From the NCBI RefSeq assembly GCF_036884655.1, contig NC_088335.1:44262501-44326500 (forward strand): a stretch of DNA of 64,000 bases. The letters are read 5' to 3'. The stretch comes from Musa acuminata AAA Group. Taxonomy: Eukaryota; Streptophyta; Magnoliopsida; Zingiberales; Musaceae. Below are positions 1-20,800 of this stretch, piece after piece. The stretch's first letter is position 1. The number at the start of each line of letters is the position of its first letter. Position numbers and translations under genes: made by a program. The notes under the pieces are model-generated. The model saw nothing but the letters and a program-made list of their open reading frames with translations. It was not told the DNA's origin and did no database searches.

Positions 1-8913
<8,913 letters not shown>

Positions 8914-9041
8914 CGGGGATCGAGACCGGGAGGCGGACGAAACGAGAGGCTTCGAGCGAGCGCGAGACGATACAGAAGCGAGAGGCGAACAAAGGCCTGA
9001 TGTTGCCCTCTTGGAGTGAGGTAAGATGACGAGCCGTCCTC

Positions 9042-9048
9042 ATTTATA
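9042..9048 (-). promoter_or_regulatory. TATA box and promoter of the UGPase gene
   Basis: TATAAAT on the minus strand 129 bases upstream of the ATG at 8913, a normal distance for a plant promoter with a short 5' leader. Farther upstream are ACGTGGC (in 9131-9140) and ACGTGTC (around 9335-9341), both with the ACGT core of G-box/ABRE sites. Function is inferred from motif and position only. Confidence 0.6.
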
Positions 9049-9808
9049 GAATGGGGGCGAGGTTCTCCGTCAGTCAAAACGGCGACAGAATATTCGGAGG
9101 ACGACGGAATCGTGTCCGTGCCATCGACGACACGTGGCGAAAGAAGAACGGCGCGGGAAGGGAAGCGAACCTCGGCCGTTGGTTCGAATGGATGGGCTCA
9201 CCACTTCGTCGTGATTCGTGCCGTGGGCCCACTTTAGGGAAATGGACCTAACAACGTTACGAAGTCGGATAGGCTCCCATCACATCTCCGTCGAGCGTAA
9301 TAAGAAAGCAACGCCATGATGCGTGTTCGTCGTTACGTGTCAACAACTTCTTCTTCGTAGTATTACGCGTGTTATTAAGAATAAGATGCACGAATGTTCT
9401 TTTGGTGTGTTAATTCAATAAATATGCATTGGAAAAAGACGTCAAAGTTCATCACAGCATTTGCATTTGCTAGGAATGAGAAACTCGATCGTATCACAGC
9501 GGTTTGGAACGATTTGGATCAAGTTTTGAGTCACCGAGGATCGATTACGTTGACATTTGTGTCGTGAAATGATCGCATTCGTTGACATTTCTATTACGTT
9601 GTACGTAATCTGAGGTAAGATAAGATGGGTGTGACAGAATAGAGAACGTAAGATGTCACGGGTAGGGATTAGTTTGCTTTGAGATTTGTGCTATCTATAT
9701 CCGTGACACGTGTTTTAATTTGTGTTTTGAATCAGACGGAATATAATTTTATTTAATATAAATATATTCTAATATATAAATTAGATTTAGTGTACAAATA
9801 TTTCATTT
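9049..9808. other. UGPase upstream region, no gene seen
   Basis: Contains the distal UGPase promoter and AT-rich sequence up to the copia 5' LTR. No coding frame with recognisable similarity was seen. CATTT at 9804-9808 abuts the LTR and is a possible target-site duplication partner of CACTT at 17497-17501 (4 of 5 bases). Confidence 0.5.
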
Positions 9809-10295
9809 TGTTAGAATATGTGATCTTTTTTTTGAATAAGATATATAATAGAATTGGGTTCCGTTATGCTCTCGCCTATTAAAGGACAGGATCTCTAAGG
9901 GAGTTAGTATGTTAGAGCGTTATAACGTTGACACCTATAGACGCATCTCTCCAGGAATTCAGTTATTCTCCTCGACTCTCCAGGAATTCAGTTATTCTCC
10001 TCGACTCTCTCCCCAAAACCCTCTCCCCAAATCCAGTGATCCTGTGAAAGGATAGGAAGAGAGGAGAAAGGGTCTACTCTTCGCACTCCCTGCAGATTCC
10101 GCAGCGCGATCGGATTAAAGACGGAGCTTGCAGCAATCTTGGATCACGGTGCTGAACAGATCAAACAAGATCTCTGAACGGATGGCATCAAAAGGTACGC
10201 ATCGTATAATTTGATCTATGTATTGATTTCAATCCTGGCATATAGGTTAATTCCGCATTATTGACTTAGCATAATTACAGATTTTTATGCTTACA
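9809..10295 (+). repeat. 5' LTR of the copia element
   Basis: 487 bases, from TGTTAG to CTTACA. Compared with the 3' LTR it lacks about 100 bases (matching about 16942-17040) after GGGTTCCGTT, and has a short extra copy of a segment around CAGGAATTCAGTTATTCTCC. It contains ATGGCATCAAAAG at 10182-10194 followed by GTACGC, discussed under the gag-pol entry. Confidence 0.93.
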
Positions 10296-10297
10296 AT

Positions 10298-10309
10298 TGG
10301 TATCAGAGC
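10298..10309 (+). other. Primer-binding site, initiator Met-tRNA type
   Basis: TGGTATCAGAGC two bases downstream of the 5' LTR end, the standard primer-binding site of plant copia elements, complementary to the 3' end of initiator tRNA-Met. Confidence 0.93.
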
Positions 10310-10445
10310 CCGGTTTTTGAAATCATGCATTAGATCTGTAAATTAATTTACGATGCATAATTACATTTGTCTTCCAAGAACTGCTAAGCAGTAATGGTCA
10401 TCGTCGACCTCGCTGCAAATCTGCGGTTACGCCGAGTAGCGTCAC

Positions 10446-10648
10446 GACATTACAGAACTCGTCCACGTGACGGCATCACAGAACTCCGTCCTTGCGACGG
10501 CATCACAGAACTCCGTCCGTGCGACGGCATCACAGAACTCCGTCCGTGCGACGGCATCACAGAACTCCGTCCGTGCGACGGCATCACAGAACTCCGTCCG
10601 TGCGACGGCATCACAGAACTCCGTCCGTGGGACGGCATAACAGAACCC
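10446..10648 (+). repeat. 27-bp tandem array in copia leader
   Basis: About seven to eight head-to-tail copies of a 27-bp unit (GGCATCACAGAACTCCGTCC plus GTGCGAC), nearly identical in the centre and degenerate at both edges. Because 27 is a multiple of three, open frames appear on both strands, but these are repeat shadows. A GC-rich GGC/GCA-rich stretch follows to about 10975. Confidence 0.92.
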
Positions 10649-11467
10649 CGGTCGCACACGGCCAGAATCCGTCCATGCGACGGTCGGCCGCACGCAGGCA
10701 GATAGCCCAGGTGGCGGCCATGCGTGAGTTGGCCGTGCACAGGCGGCGGCCGCGTGCTGGCAGCTGCCACCCGCGGGCACGAACCGCCGTAGCGGCAGCG
10801 GCCGCGCGTGAGCAGTAGCAGCCCCGCGGCGGCAGCGCCGTGGCGGCAGTGGCCGCGCACAGGCGGTCGCTGGCAGCCGCGCACAGGCGGCAGCCCGCAG
10901 ATGCGTACTGGCGGCCAAGCCGCAGGCAGCAGCGGCAGCGCCGCTCGCGCAGGCGGCGGCGGCGATGGCAGATTAGGGTTTTGGCATATTTACGTTTTTG
11001 TCCTCGAGGATAGGGTTTTTGAAAATTTACAGTTTTACCCTTTGCAAATATCGTAATTACATTTTATGTTCTGTCAACATATTTACGGTTTTGCCCTCGG
11101 GTCTAATTTCTGCCAAATTACAGTTCTGCCATTCGCATATTTTCGATTTATATCCTATCAAATATTTTCGGTTTTTATCATTATGAAATTGAGAAATTTA
11201 GGTTATATTCTCAATTATAAAATTGATAAATATCATTTATTATAATTATGATTAATTTTAATCATGATTATATTTTTTGATTATTTGATTGGATTTAATT
11301 TTGATTAAAAAAAAAGAACTATAAATTATGGTTTATTTTATGGTTTTCTCATATGAATTATTCATTATATATGTGGTAAATAAAATTAAAATCCAATTAT
11401 TGTTTTTGGAATTTTTATTTATTTATTCACATGTATATGTTTGAAATTATCATATGAGTTTTATTAA

Positions 11468-11850
11468 AGTTCAATAATTATTATGGTTATTTTATTATTG
11501 AACTGCTTTACATAAATGTTCAATAATTATTATGGTTATTTATTATTGAACTTCTTAGCATTAAATTTTAATAATTATTATTGTTATTTATTATTGAATT
11601 GCTTTGTATTAAAGTTCAATAATTATTATGGTCATTTATTATTGAACTGCTTTATATAAATGTTCAATAATTATTGTTGTTATTTTATTATTGAATTGTT
11701 TTACATTATTGTTCAATAATTAGTATGGTTATTTATTATTGAATTGTTTTGTATTAATATTCAATAATTATTATTGTTCTTTATTATTGAACTGTTTTGT
11801 ATTAGTATTCAATAATTATTATGGTCATTTTATTATTGAATTGCTTAGCA
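11468..11850. repeat. ~49-bp AT-rich hairpin tandem array in copia leader
   Basis: About eight copies, 48-60 bases apart, of a unit that begins TTCAATAATTATTATGG and includes TTATTATTGAA. Each unit holds inverted arms (TTCAATAAT against ATTATTGAA), so the array could fold as a row of hairpins. It lies in the transcribed leader, inside the proposed intron. Confidence 0.85.
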
Positions 11851-14800
11851 AAAATTAAATAAATTGATGAATATTATTTGTAATTCATTTCCCTAAGTTT
11901 TATCTGACTAGTAGCTGCCAAAGTGGCCTAGGATGATAGACTTTTGTGATATGAATTACAATAAAAACTTTATCATTTATAGGACATTTTTATTTTATAT
12001 CATGGCATTAGTCTTGAAGCCACCAAAGTGACCTGGACTAATGACTTATAAAATAATATTAAAGAATTAGTCCTAAATGATATTAAAGAAATAATATTCA
12101 TAATGACACATATAATTATGAGATTTAGATAATCCCAAAGGAGAATCTAATTCAAATAATTATGTGATGGGGTAGGATGATACTATTTTAGATATCCTTG
12201 CAGTTTAGGGTTGTATACCCAAAGGTAACAATACCTATTCCTCAAGGATGGTATCAGTCCTCCAAAATATTCTTGAGTGAACACTAGATATGTCAATATT
12301 TCACTCAAAGGTGTAATATAGATGATATCAATAGTTCATCAATTTTTGACAAACTCAAAGCATTAATGTTGTTATATATCTTTTGCAGTGGTACTTCCGC
12401 ATATACACTCATATGCTTCAAGTGTCCCTGTACTTTCTGGATCAAATTATTCAGAATGGTTAGAGCATGTGCAATTCACACTAGGTGTATTAGATCTTGA
12501 TCTAGCATTACTTGTTAAAAAGCCTGCAGACTTGACTGATGAAAGTACTGCAGAACAAGTTAATTAAATGAAGGCTTGGGAAAGATCTGATAGGCTTAGT
12601 TTAATGTTCATAAGAATGACAATTGCAAATAACATAAAGACTTCATTACCGATTGCAACTAGCGCAAAGGAATATTTAAAGGTTATTGAAGACAGATTTA
12701 AATCTGCTGATAAGTCATTGGCTGGCACATTGATGAAAGAACTGACTACGGCTCAGTATGATGGTACTCGAGGAATTCAGGATCATATCCTCAATATGGC
12801 TGACAAAGCTGCAAAACTTAAAACATTAGGCATGAATGTTGATGAATCTTTCCTCGTGCAATTTATTCTCAATTCTCTTCCTTCTCAGTTTGGCCCATTC
12901 AAGATTCACTACAATACAAATAAAGATAAGTGGGACTTGAATGAGTTGACTAGCATGTGTGTTCAGGAAGAATTGAGATTAAGGCAGGAAAATTCATATA
13001 ATGTCATGACGACTACTCAAGGAGGAGGTAATAAGAAAAGAAAGTTGAAGCATCATCCATCAAAGAGATTTGCTAAGTCTGGAAATGTTAAACAGACTAA
13101 TGAAAAGAAAGCCTTTACTGTAAAGTGCTTCTTTTGTGGCAAGAAAGGACATGTGAAGAAGGATTGCATTAAATGCAAGACTTGGTTCGAAAAGAAAGGT
13201 ATTAACTCGACCTTTGTATGTTTCGAATCAAACATTACAGAAGTTCCTTCTAACACTTGGTGGATAGATTCCGGTGCTTCAACTCATGTTACAAATAACA
13301 TGCAGGGATTCCTTTCAATTCGGAAACCAAAAGAACATGAAAGATTCATTATTATGGGAAATCGTCTTAAAGCGAAAGCGATATCAATGGGAACTTATCG
13401 TCTACGCTTAGAGACGGGTCACTTGATGGATCTTGTTGACACATGTTATGTCCCTACAATTTCTAGAAATTTGATTTCTCTTTCTAAAATTGATGAGTTG
13501 GGATATTGTATTTCTTTTGGTAGTGGCAAACTCAGCATATTTTACGATTCAATAAAAGTTGGTTCTGGAATTATGTGTGATGGTTTGTACAGAATTAATT
13601 TGGATCTTGAGTTTGCAAAGACACTAATGACCCTGCAATCAAATGTTGGATTGAAACGTAGTTTCAATAATGAAAGATCTTCCATATTGTGGCATAGACG
13701 ATTGGGGCATATCTCCAAGGAAAGAATTAAAAGATTAGTGAAGGATAATATTTTGGAACATTTAGACTTCACTGATTTTGATATTTGTATAGATTGCATT
13801 AAGGGAAAGCAAACTAAACAAATAAAGAAAAATGCCACAAGAAGTAAAGAACTCCTTGAGATTATTCATACTGATATCTGCGGACCACTCCATATTCCTT
13901 GTTTTAGTGGAGAAAAATATTTCATCACATTTATAGATGATCTGTCCAGATATGGCAAAGTTTATCTAATACATGAAAAGTCTCAAGCCATTGATACTCT
14001 TGAAGTATACATAAATGAGGTTGAGAGACAATTAGATAGAAAAGTTAAAATTGTCAGATCTGACAGAGGTGGTGAATTTTATGGCAGATATGATGGATCT
14101 AGTCAGAATATTGGTCTTTTTGCTAGATTCCTAGAACAACGGGGTATTTGTGCTCAATATGCATTACCAGGTGTGCCACAGCAGAACGGTGTTGCTGAAA
14201 GGCGAAATCGTATTCTGATGGATATGGTTAGGAGCATGATGAGTTACTCCTCTGTACCTGAGTCGATGTGGGGTGAAGCTCTTAGGACAGCTATGTACAT
14301 CTTGAACAGGGTTCCTAGCAAGTCAGTTTCATCGACTCCATTTGAGTTATGGACTGGTAGGAAACCCAGTCTAAGACATCTACATATATGGGGGTGTCCT
14401 GCAGAGATAAGAGTATTCAATCCACATGAAAAGAAATTGGAGCCAAGAACTATTTCAGGATATTTTATTGGTTATCCAGAAAAATCCAAGGGATACAAAT
14501 TTTATTGCCCTAATCATAGTATGAGAATAGTAGAATCTGGTAATGCAAAATTCCTAGAAAATGGCGAAATTAGTGGGAGTGAAAAATCTCGAAGGATTAA
14601 TTTTGATATTGAGGAGATTCAGGTTAATTCTCCCATATCATCTCCTGTTCGAGAGATTGTTGTTCCTCAAATTAATGAGAGTATTGATGAGGGTGAACAA
14701 CAAAATAACATCCAAGAACTCTCACATGATGTTGATGTCGCCGCTGATGATCTTGTAGAACAATCACAATTGGCAGATTTGAGAAGATCTCAAAGGAAAA

Positions 14801-16870
14801 GGAAACATGTCATTTCTGATGATTATGTTGTATATCTACAAGAATCAGATTATGATATAGGAATAAAAAGAGACCCCTTATCGTTTTCACAAGCCATAGA
14901 AAGTAACGATTCTGAAAAATGGTATGATGCAATGAAAGAAGAGTTAAAATCAATGGTACAGAATGATGTATGGGATCTCGTTGAATTGCCCAATGATTGT
15001 AAAAGAGTCGGTTGTAAATGGGTCTTTAAGACAAAACGCGACTCAACGGGCAATATCGAACGATATAAAGCCAGACTTGTGGCCAAAGGTTTTTCTCAGA
15101 AGGAAGGCATCGACTATAATGAGACTTTTTCTCCTGTTTCTAAAAAGGACTTTTTGAGAATCGTTATGGCATTAGTAGCTCATTATGATCTTGAGTTGCA
15201 TCAGATGGATGTGAAAACGGCATTTCTGAACGAGGATCTGGATGAGGAAATCTATATGGAACAACCTGAAGGATTCATAGAAAAGGGAAAAGAAAGTTGG
15301 GCTTGTAAACTTAAAAAATCCATTTATGGCCTTAAACAAGCTTCCAGACAATGGTATATAAAGTTTCATAATACCATTACTTCCTTCGGATTTAAGGAAA
15401 ACACTGTTGATCAGTGTATATACCTGAAGGTAAGTGGGAGCAAGTTTATTATATTGGTCTTATATGTGGATGATATTTTACTTGCCAGTAGTGATCTTGG
15501 TTTATTGCACGAAACCAAGATATTTCTCAACAAGAACTTTAAGATGGTTGATATGAATGAGGCATCCTATATCATTGGCATTGAGATATTCAGGGATAGA
15601 TCTCAAAGATTATTAGGATTGTCTCAGAAAGGATATATTGATCGTATCTTGGAGAGATTTAATATGCAGCTTTGCTCAACCAATGATGTACCTATTACTA
15701 AAGGTGAAAAATTCAGTCAAAACCAGTGCCCTAGAAATGACTTAGAAAAGAATCAAATGAAGAATATTCCTTATGAATGAGCAGTTGGAAGTCTACTATA
15801 TGCTCAAACTTGTACAAGACCAGATATCAGTTTTGCAGTTGCAATGCTGGGAAGATATCAAAGCAACCCAGGAATGGAACATTGGAAAGCTGCAAAGAAA
15901 GTAATGAGATATCTACAAGGGACAAAAGATTATATGCTCACATATAGGAGATCTGATCAGCTTGAAGTAACTGGATATTCAGATGCTGATTTTGCAAATT
16001 GCCTCGACAGCAGGAAGTCCACTTTAGGATTTGTATTTATGTTAGCTGGTGGGGCAATCTCTTGGAAAAGTGCAAAGCAATCGCTTATTGCATCATCAAC
16101 AATGGAAGCTGAATTTGTGGCATGCTTTGAGGCCACAAATCAAGCTTTATGGCTGCGAAATTTTATCTCAGGACTTGGTGTGGTCGACTCAATTGCTAAG
16201 CCGCTGAAGATATTTTGTGTTAACACTGCAGCAGTTTTCTTCTCTAAGAATGGCAAGTACTCTAGTGGTTCCAAGCACATTGAGTTAAAGTACTTGGTGG
16301 TTAGAGAAAGAGTCCAGAAACAGCAAGTGTCAATTGAGAACTTGAGCACCACTATGATGATTGCTGATCCATTGACAAAAGCCTTACAGTGCAAAATATT
16401 CAAAGAACATGTTCTTAGAACGGGGCTTGTGAGCAAGTCATAAAGGATATGGTGATGCATGTTTATGTGGATGCTATTATTGACATTTTACTTAATTAAA
16501 GTTATCTGTTTCTGCTATCCTGTTTACATTTATGTTTATGCATATTATGGTTGAATGTAATAACAGGATTGTCTTGACAAGACAAATTACAGGGGTCATT
16601 ATGGACTATATTAGGAAAGACTAACAATGTTGTGGTACATAGAAGGGAGTATGACATTGATGAAATACAACCGCTATGACTCGCATTGATAGTTGGACTT
16701 AATATAGTATTATTGTGATTATTGGACTTATTGACTTATTTTTAAAACATGGCCATGTATAAAATGCTTTTCAAAATTTTTTGGAATCCAATTAGATAAA
16801 ATTGTTTTCAAACAAATTTTGTTTTGTTTGTTTTGATTTTGTATCTCTTTTATATCTTATCAATTAATGA

Positions 16871-16884
16871 GCCAAGTGGGAGAA
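16871..16884 (+). other. Polypurine tract of the copia element
   Basis: AAGTGGGAGAA lies immediately before the 3' LTR TGTTAG at 16885, the expected place for plus-strand priming. The preceding 16444-16870 segment is AT-rich 3' untranslated sequence with no gene seen. Confidence 0.8.
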
Positions 16885-17496
16885 TGTTAGAATATGTGGT
16901 CTTTTTATTGAATAAGATATATAATAGAATTGGGTTCCGTTGCGATATTTTAGCCAAGACTAAGTCCACTACGGAACGATTCCTCAGAGATATCCTTGAT
17001 GGGAGGAAATCTTCTGAGATCTCATCTCATCGTAGACCCTCTGCTCTCGCCTATTAAAGGATAGGATCTCTAAGGGAGTTAGTGTGTTAGAGCGGAGAGC
17101 CTATTAAAGGATAGGATCTCTAAGGGAGTTAGTGTGTTAGAGCGTTGACACGTATAGACGCATCTCTCTGTTGAGGAATTCAGTTATTCTCCTCGACTCT
17201 CTCCCCAAAACCCTCTCCCCAAATCCATCAATCTGAGTAATCCTGTGAAAGGATAGGAAGAGAGGAGAAAGGGTCTACTCTTTGCACTCCCTGCAGATTC
17301 CGCAGCGCGATCGGATTAAAGACGGAGCCTGCAGCAATCTTGGATCACGGTGCTGAGCAGATCAAACAAGATCTCTGAACGGATGGCTTCAAAAGGTACG
17401 CATCGTATAATTTGATCTATGTATTGATTTTAATTCTGGCATATAGGTTAATTCCGCATTATTGACTTAGCATAATTATAGATTTTTATGCTTACA
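16885..17496 (+). repeat. 3' LTR of the copia element
   Basis: 612 bases, TGTTAG to CTTACA. It contains a tandem ~50-bp duplication of the segment CTATTAAAGGATAGGATCTC (17051-17150 region) and keeps the ~100-bp block missing from the 5' LTR. ATGGCTTCAAAAGGTACGC is conserved here as in the 5' LTR. Confidence 0.93.
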
Positions 17497-17500
17497 CACT

Positions 17501-17877
17501 TGTGTTTTGAATTGCTAGTTGAAGAGGGTGAAAAAATAGAGATATGAAAGAATAAAAAGAACTCTAGATATTAAAAATTAATATTTTAAAATATAAAAAT
17601 TGATAAGGTTTCAAAAACTAGAATGCCCCATCAATCTTTCTTCCTTCCTCTTTTATATATCTATTATACATGGAATCCCTCGATCATCTAATTAATGAAT
17701 TATAATTCACTAAAAATCAAGCACAAATTATAATATATATTAAAGTCATGATGTGTTTGTACTTTGGTGATTTTAAATTTTTATACTCATCTCAAAATAT
17801 AATAATATTTTTAAATTTTGATAAGGTTGAGCTTATAATTTATTATCTTTGAACTTGTAAATTTAATGTTCATTGCA
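17501..17877 (-). repeat. 3' LTR of the gypsy element (approximate ends)
   Basis: Aligns by eye with 22032-22410 through shared blocks such as CACCTAATTAATGAAT/CATCTAATTAATGAAT and TTTGGTGATTTTAA. Starts TGTG and ends TTGCA on the plus strand. Ends are set from TG/CA rules and are approximate. Confidence 0.75.
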
Positions 17878-20800
17878 TATGTTCCCGGGTGAGAAAGAAC
17901 TTATTTATAAGTTATTATCATTATTGTCATGATAAATTGATAAATTTAAATGTGAAATAAGTGTGAATGTTAAAAGAAAGTTCAATTTTGTAGGCATTGT
18001 CATTAATTATCATCGGAACTTGACAAATATCAATTTTGTTTGAGTTTATTATAAGTTTCTACTTGAAAATATTTCTTTTTTCAAAAAGACTCAAACATGA
18101 TCTCTTTCTTTAAAGATCTTCAAATGATGATGCTTGTTAGCATTTTCTTTGTAAACTTAGTTACTAGCTTTAAGATTCTTCTTTCTTTCTTCATGAATTT
18201 TTATCGTGATAATTGTGAAATCCTCTCGCTTTGAAGTTAATAAAGGTGATTCAAGTGTTTTAGCAAGATATAAATTATAAAGTGAAATATGTCCATAAGT
18301 AATCTTAAATAGATTTTTACCCATAGAATGATTAACCATAGAATTATAAGCAAATTAAACACGAGGTAATATAAAATCTCATTGTTTTGATCTTTTTTAG
18401 CAAAGTATTGTAGCAAATTATCCAAGGTTTTATTAACAATCTCAGTTTGTTTATCTATTTGAGGATGATAAGTATTACTATATAATAGGTTAATGCCAAT
18501 TTCTTTCATAAACTTTTCCAAAAATAATTAAAAAATTTAGTATCTCTTTCTAATGTGATAGACTTAGAAATTTTATGAAGTTTAACCACTTCATTAAAAT
18601 AAAATAAAGCTTAACAATATAAGAAGCATCAATGATCATTTTACAAGCAATAAAATATGTCATTTTGAAAAATTGATCAATAATAACAAAAATAAAATTT
18701 GTACCTCTTTTGAGTTTTTAATAGACCAATCACGATATCTATACTAATGTTTTTGCAAAGAGTATTAAGAATTGATAAAGAAGTATATGCCAAGATCCTG
18801 AGTTTGTCTTTTTAAAATTTAGCATATTCTGTATCTTTTCAAATATCTCAGTAGATTGAATGTCAAAAATATTTTACTTGAATAAAAATAATTATTTTGT
18901 CTCTCCAAAATGATATTTTAATCCATTAGAGTATAGTTCTTGACTAATATACGCTCTTAGAGAATATTTAATAATATAAAGTTGATTTCTATGAAAGAGA
19001 AAATCAACTTTGATAACATAATTTTTATGATGACTCTTCATGCATAAGTCTCATATTTCTTCAAAATCTTTATCATTCAAAGTAAGTATTTTTTATTACA
19101 TCAAATCCTTTTCTATAGGCACACATAGTATTAAGAAGTGTCAATTGTTGATCAAATGTATCTTATTATATATTTTATTCTTATACATCAAAATAAAAGT
19201 ATATTTTTATAAAAATATCACTCATCTTCCATATCACCAATCAAGACTTACTTGAGAATTTATATGTTTAAGAGTTTAATGATCATAATCTAAGATAAAT
19301 CTTCTTTGGATTAAATAAAGTTTTCAAGAACAATAGTATAAAATTTAATATCATAAGTTAAATATTTTTTCTTGTATTATAAATTTTCTCACTAAAAAAT
19401 ACATGTGGATGTCCTTCTTGGCTAAATACTCTACCAGTACTTACATGAGAGGCATCATAATCAACTTCAATAATATAATGTTTCTCACTAAAAAATCTAA
19501 TAATGTAAGAATAGTAGTGGATAATTTTACTTTAGAAATTCAAAACCACTATTTGTATGATGTCCATTAAAATGCTTCTTTCTTTATACATTTAGTTAGA
19601 TGAGTTGTAATAATATTAAAATTTTTAATAAATTGATGTAAAAGGATGTCAACTCATGAAAACTCCAAACATTTTATAGGGACTACCATATAGTTGGCAT
19701 GAAGTTGGCATTCTTATCATTTTGTTTGGATAACTTCAGTTTTCTTAAGATTTGCATATAGTTGGCATTCTTCAAGGTTGATATCTAGAGTTCATAAAGT
19801 ACATTTTAAGATTTACATATAATTTTTCTACCTTCAAGGTTGATAGGATAGTTCTGAAATATTCAATATAATCAAGTTTGTAATGACTATAAATAATAAT
19901 ATCATCAAAGTAAATAACAACAAACTTCCCAATATAAAAACTTAGAATTTGATTCATTGCCCATATAAAGGTTCTTGAAGTATTTGAAAGTTCACATGGG
20001 ATAACTAGACATTCATATGAACCTTCTAAGTCTTGAAAGCAGTTTTTCATTCATCTTATTGTTTAATACAGGATCGGTGATAATTGCTTCTAAAATCAAT
20101 TTTAGAGAAAATTTGAGCATTAACGAGCAAATCGAATATATCCTTCACACGTGGAATAGGAAATCTAAACTTGATAGAGCTAGAATGATATAAGCTTAAA
20201 CTTTTTTAAATATAACCTTACGTAGTAGATTTATAACTTATTTATTCAACCCTACAAATTCTTTTAGATTCATCTGTAGTGAAATTTGTTTAACAAAATT
20301 GCTCCTAGAACAAGAGGTAGGCTGCTAGAAAGTTCTTCGAAGCATATGCCTTTAAATTCCTATAAAATGGCTTCTACTTAACGAGAAATTTTTATAGGCT
20401 GCATACATTCTTTAGCAACTAACATAAATAATTAACTCAATTCTCTTTGTTATTTAAAGTAAGAAAGTTATTTTCTTATCTTTGGGTTAAAAGTTTGGGA
20501 GCAAACTCTTTTTTGCATAGCAAAAGCATAATTCTAACTCTATTAAACTTCAAAGTACATGAGTTCTTTTTTACCATCATGGATAGCACAACTTGGCATA
20601 GTTTTCCCAAGAGTATATGTCTAATATTCATTGATACTATATCATACCACATATTATCTTTATAATTTTTACACATCGAAAAAGAAATTAGACATCAATT
20701 AGTAACTCATACCTCATTATCTTTCTTGAACTATATAACCCAAAATCGTTTAGGATGTGATTCTATCTTGAGCTTGAGCTTATCCATCATAACTTGAGAC

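Larger units (their letters stand above)
10182..16443 (+). pseudogene. Copia gag-pol polyprotein gene, two in-frame stops; possible spliced start
   Basis: The frame runs from about 12389 to 16443 with stops TAA at 12565-12567 and TGA at 15778-15780; between them 1070 residues are open (12568-15780). Counting from 12568: gag; zinc knuckle CFFCGKKGHVKKDC from residue 187; protease WIDSGAS near 234; pre-integrase WHRRLGH near 375; integrase with IHTDICGP, SDRGGEF and NGVAERR carrying the D, D and E catalytic residues; reverse transcriptase with YVDDILLA near residue 967. RNase H follows the second stop (15781-16443). The gag frame is open upstream but shows no good ATG near 12389. A leader exon ATGGCATCAAAAG in the LTR (10182-10194, then GT) would join in frame to the segment after TTTTGCAG (12387-12388), giving MASKV followed by gag. 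That splice is an inference. Confidence 0.9.
9809..17496 (+). mobile_element. Ty1-copia LTR retrotransposon, structurally near complete, coding region interrupted
   Basis: A 7.7-kb element bounded by LTRs that start TGTTAGAATATG and end CTTACA. The 5' LTR is followed by a primer-binding site complementary to initiator methionine tRNA (TGGTATCAGAGC) and the 3' LTR is preceded by the purine tract GTGGGAGAA. Between them lie a 2-kb repetitive leader, then gag, protease, integrase, reverse transcriptase and RNase H in copia order. Two in-frame stops disable the polyprotein. The LTRs stay very similar apart from a ~100-bp deletion and small duplications, suggesting a fairly young insertion. Possible target duplication CATTT/CACTT is imperfect. 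The 3' end sits directly against a gypsy LTR. Confidence 0.95.

Noticed and set aside
10394..10918. Overlapping open frames of 103-158 residues with repeated DGITELRP or EFCDAVAR blocks
   Set aside because: Translations of the 27-bp array on both strands; the period is divisible by three so stops are absent by structure, not selection.
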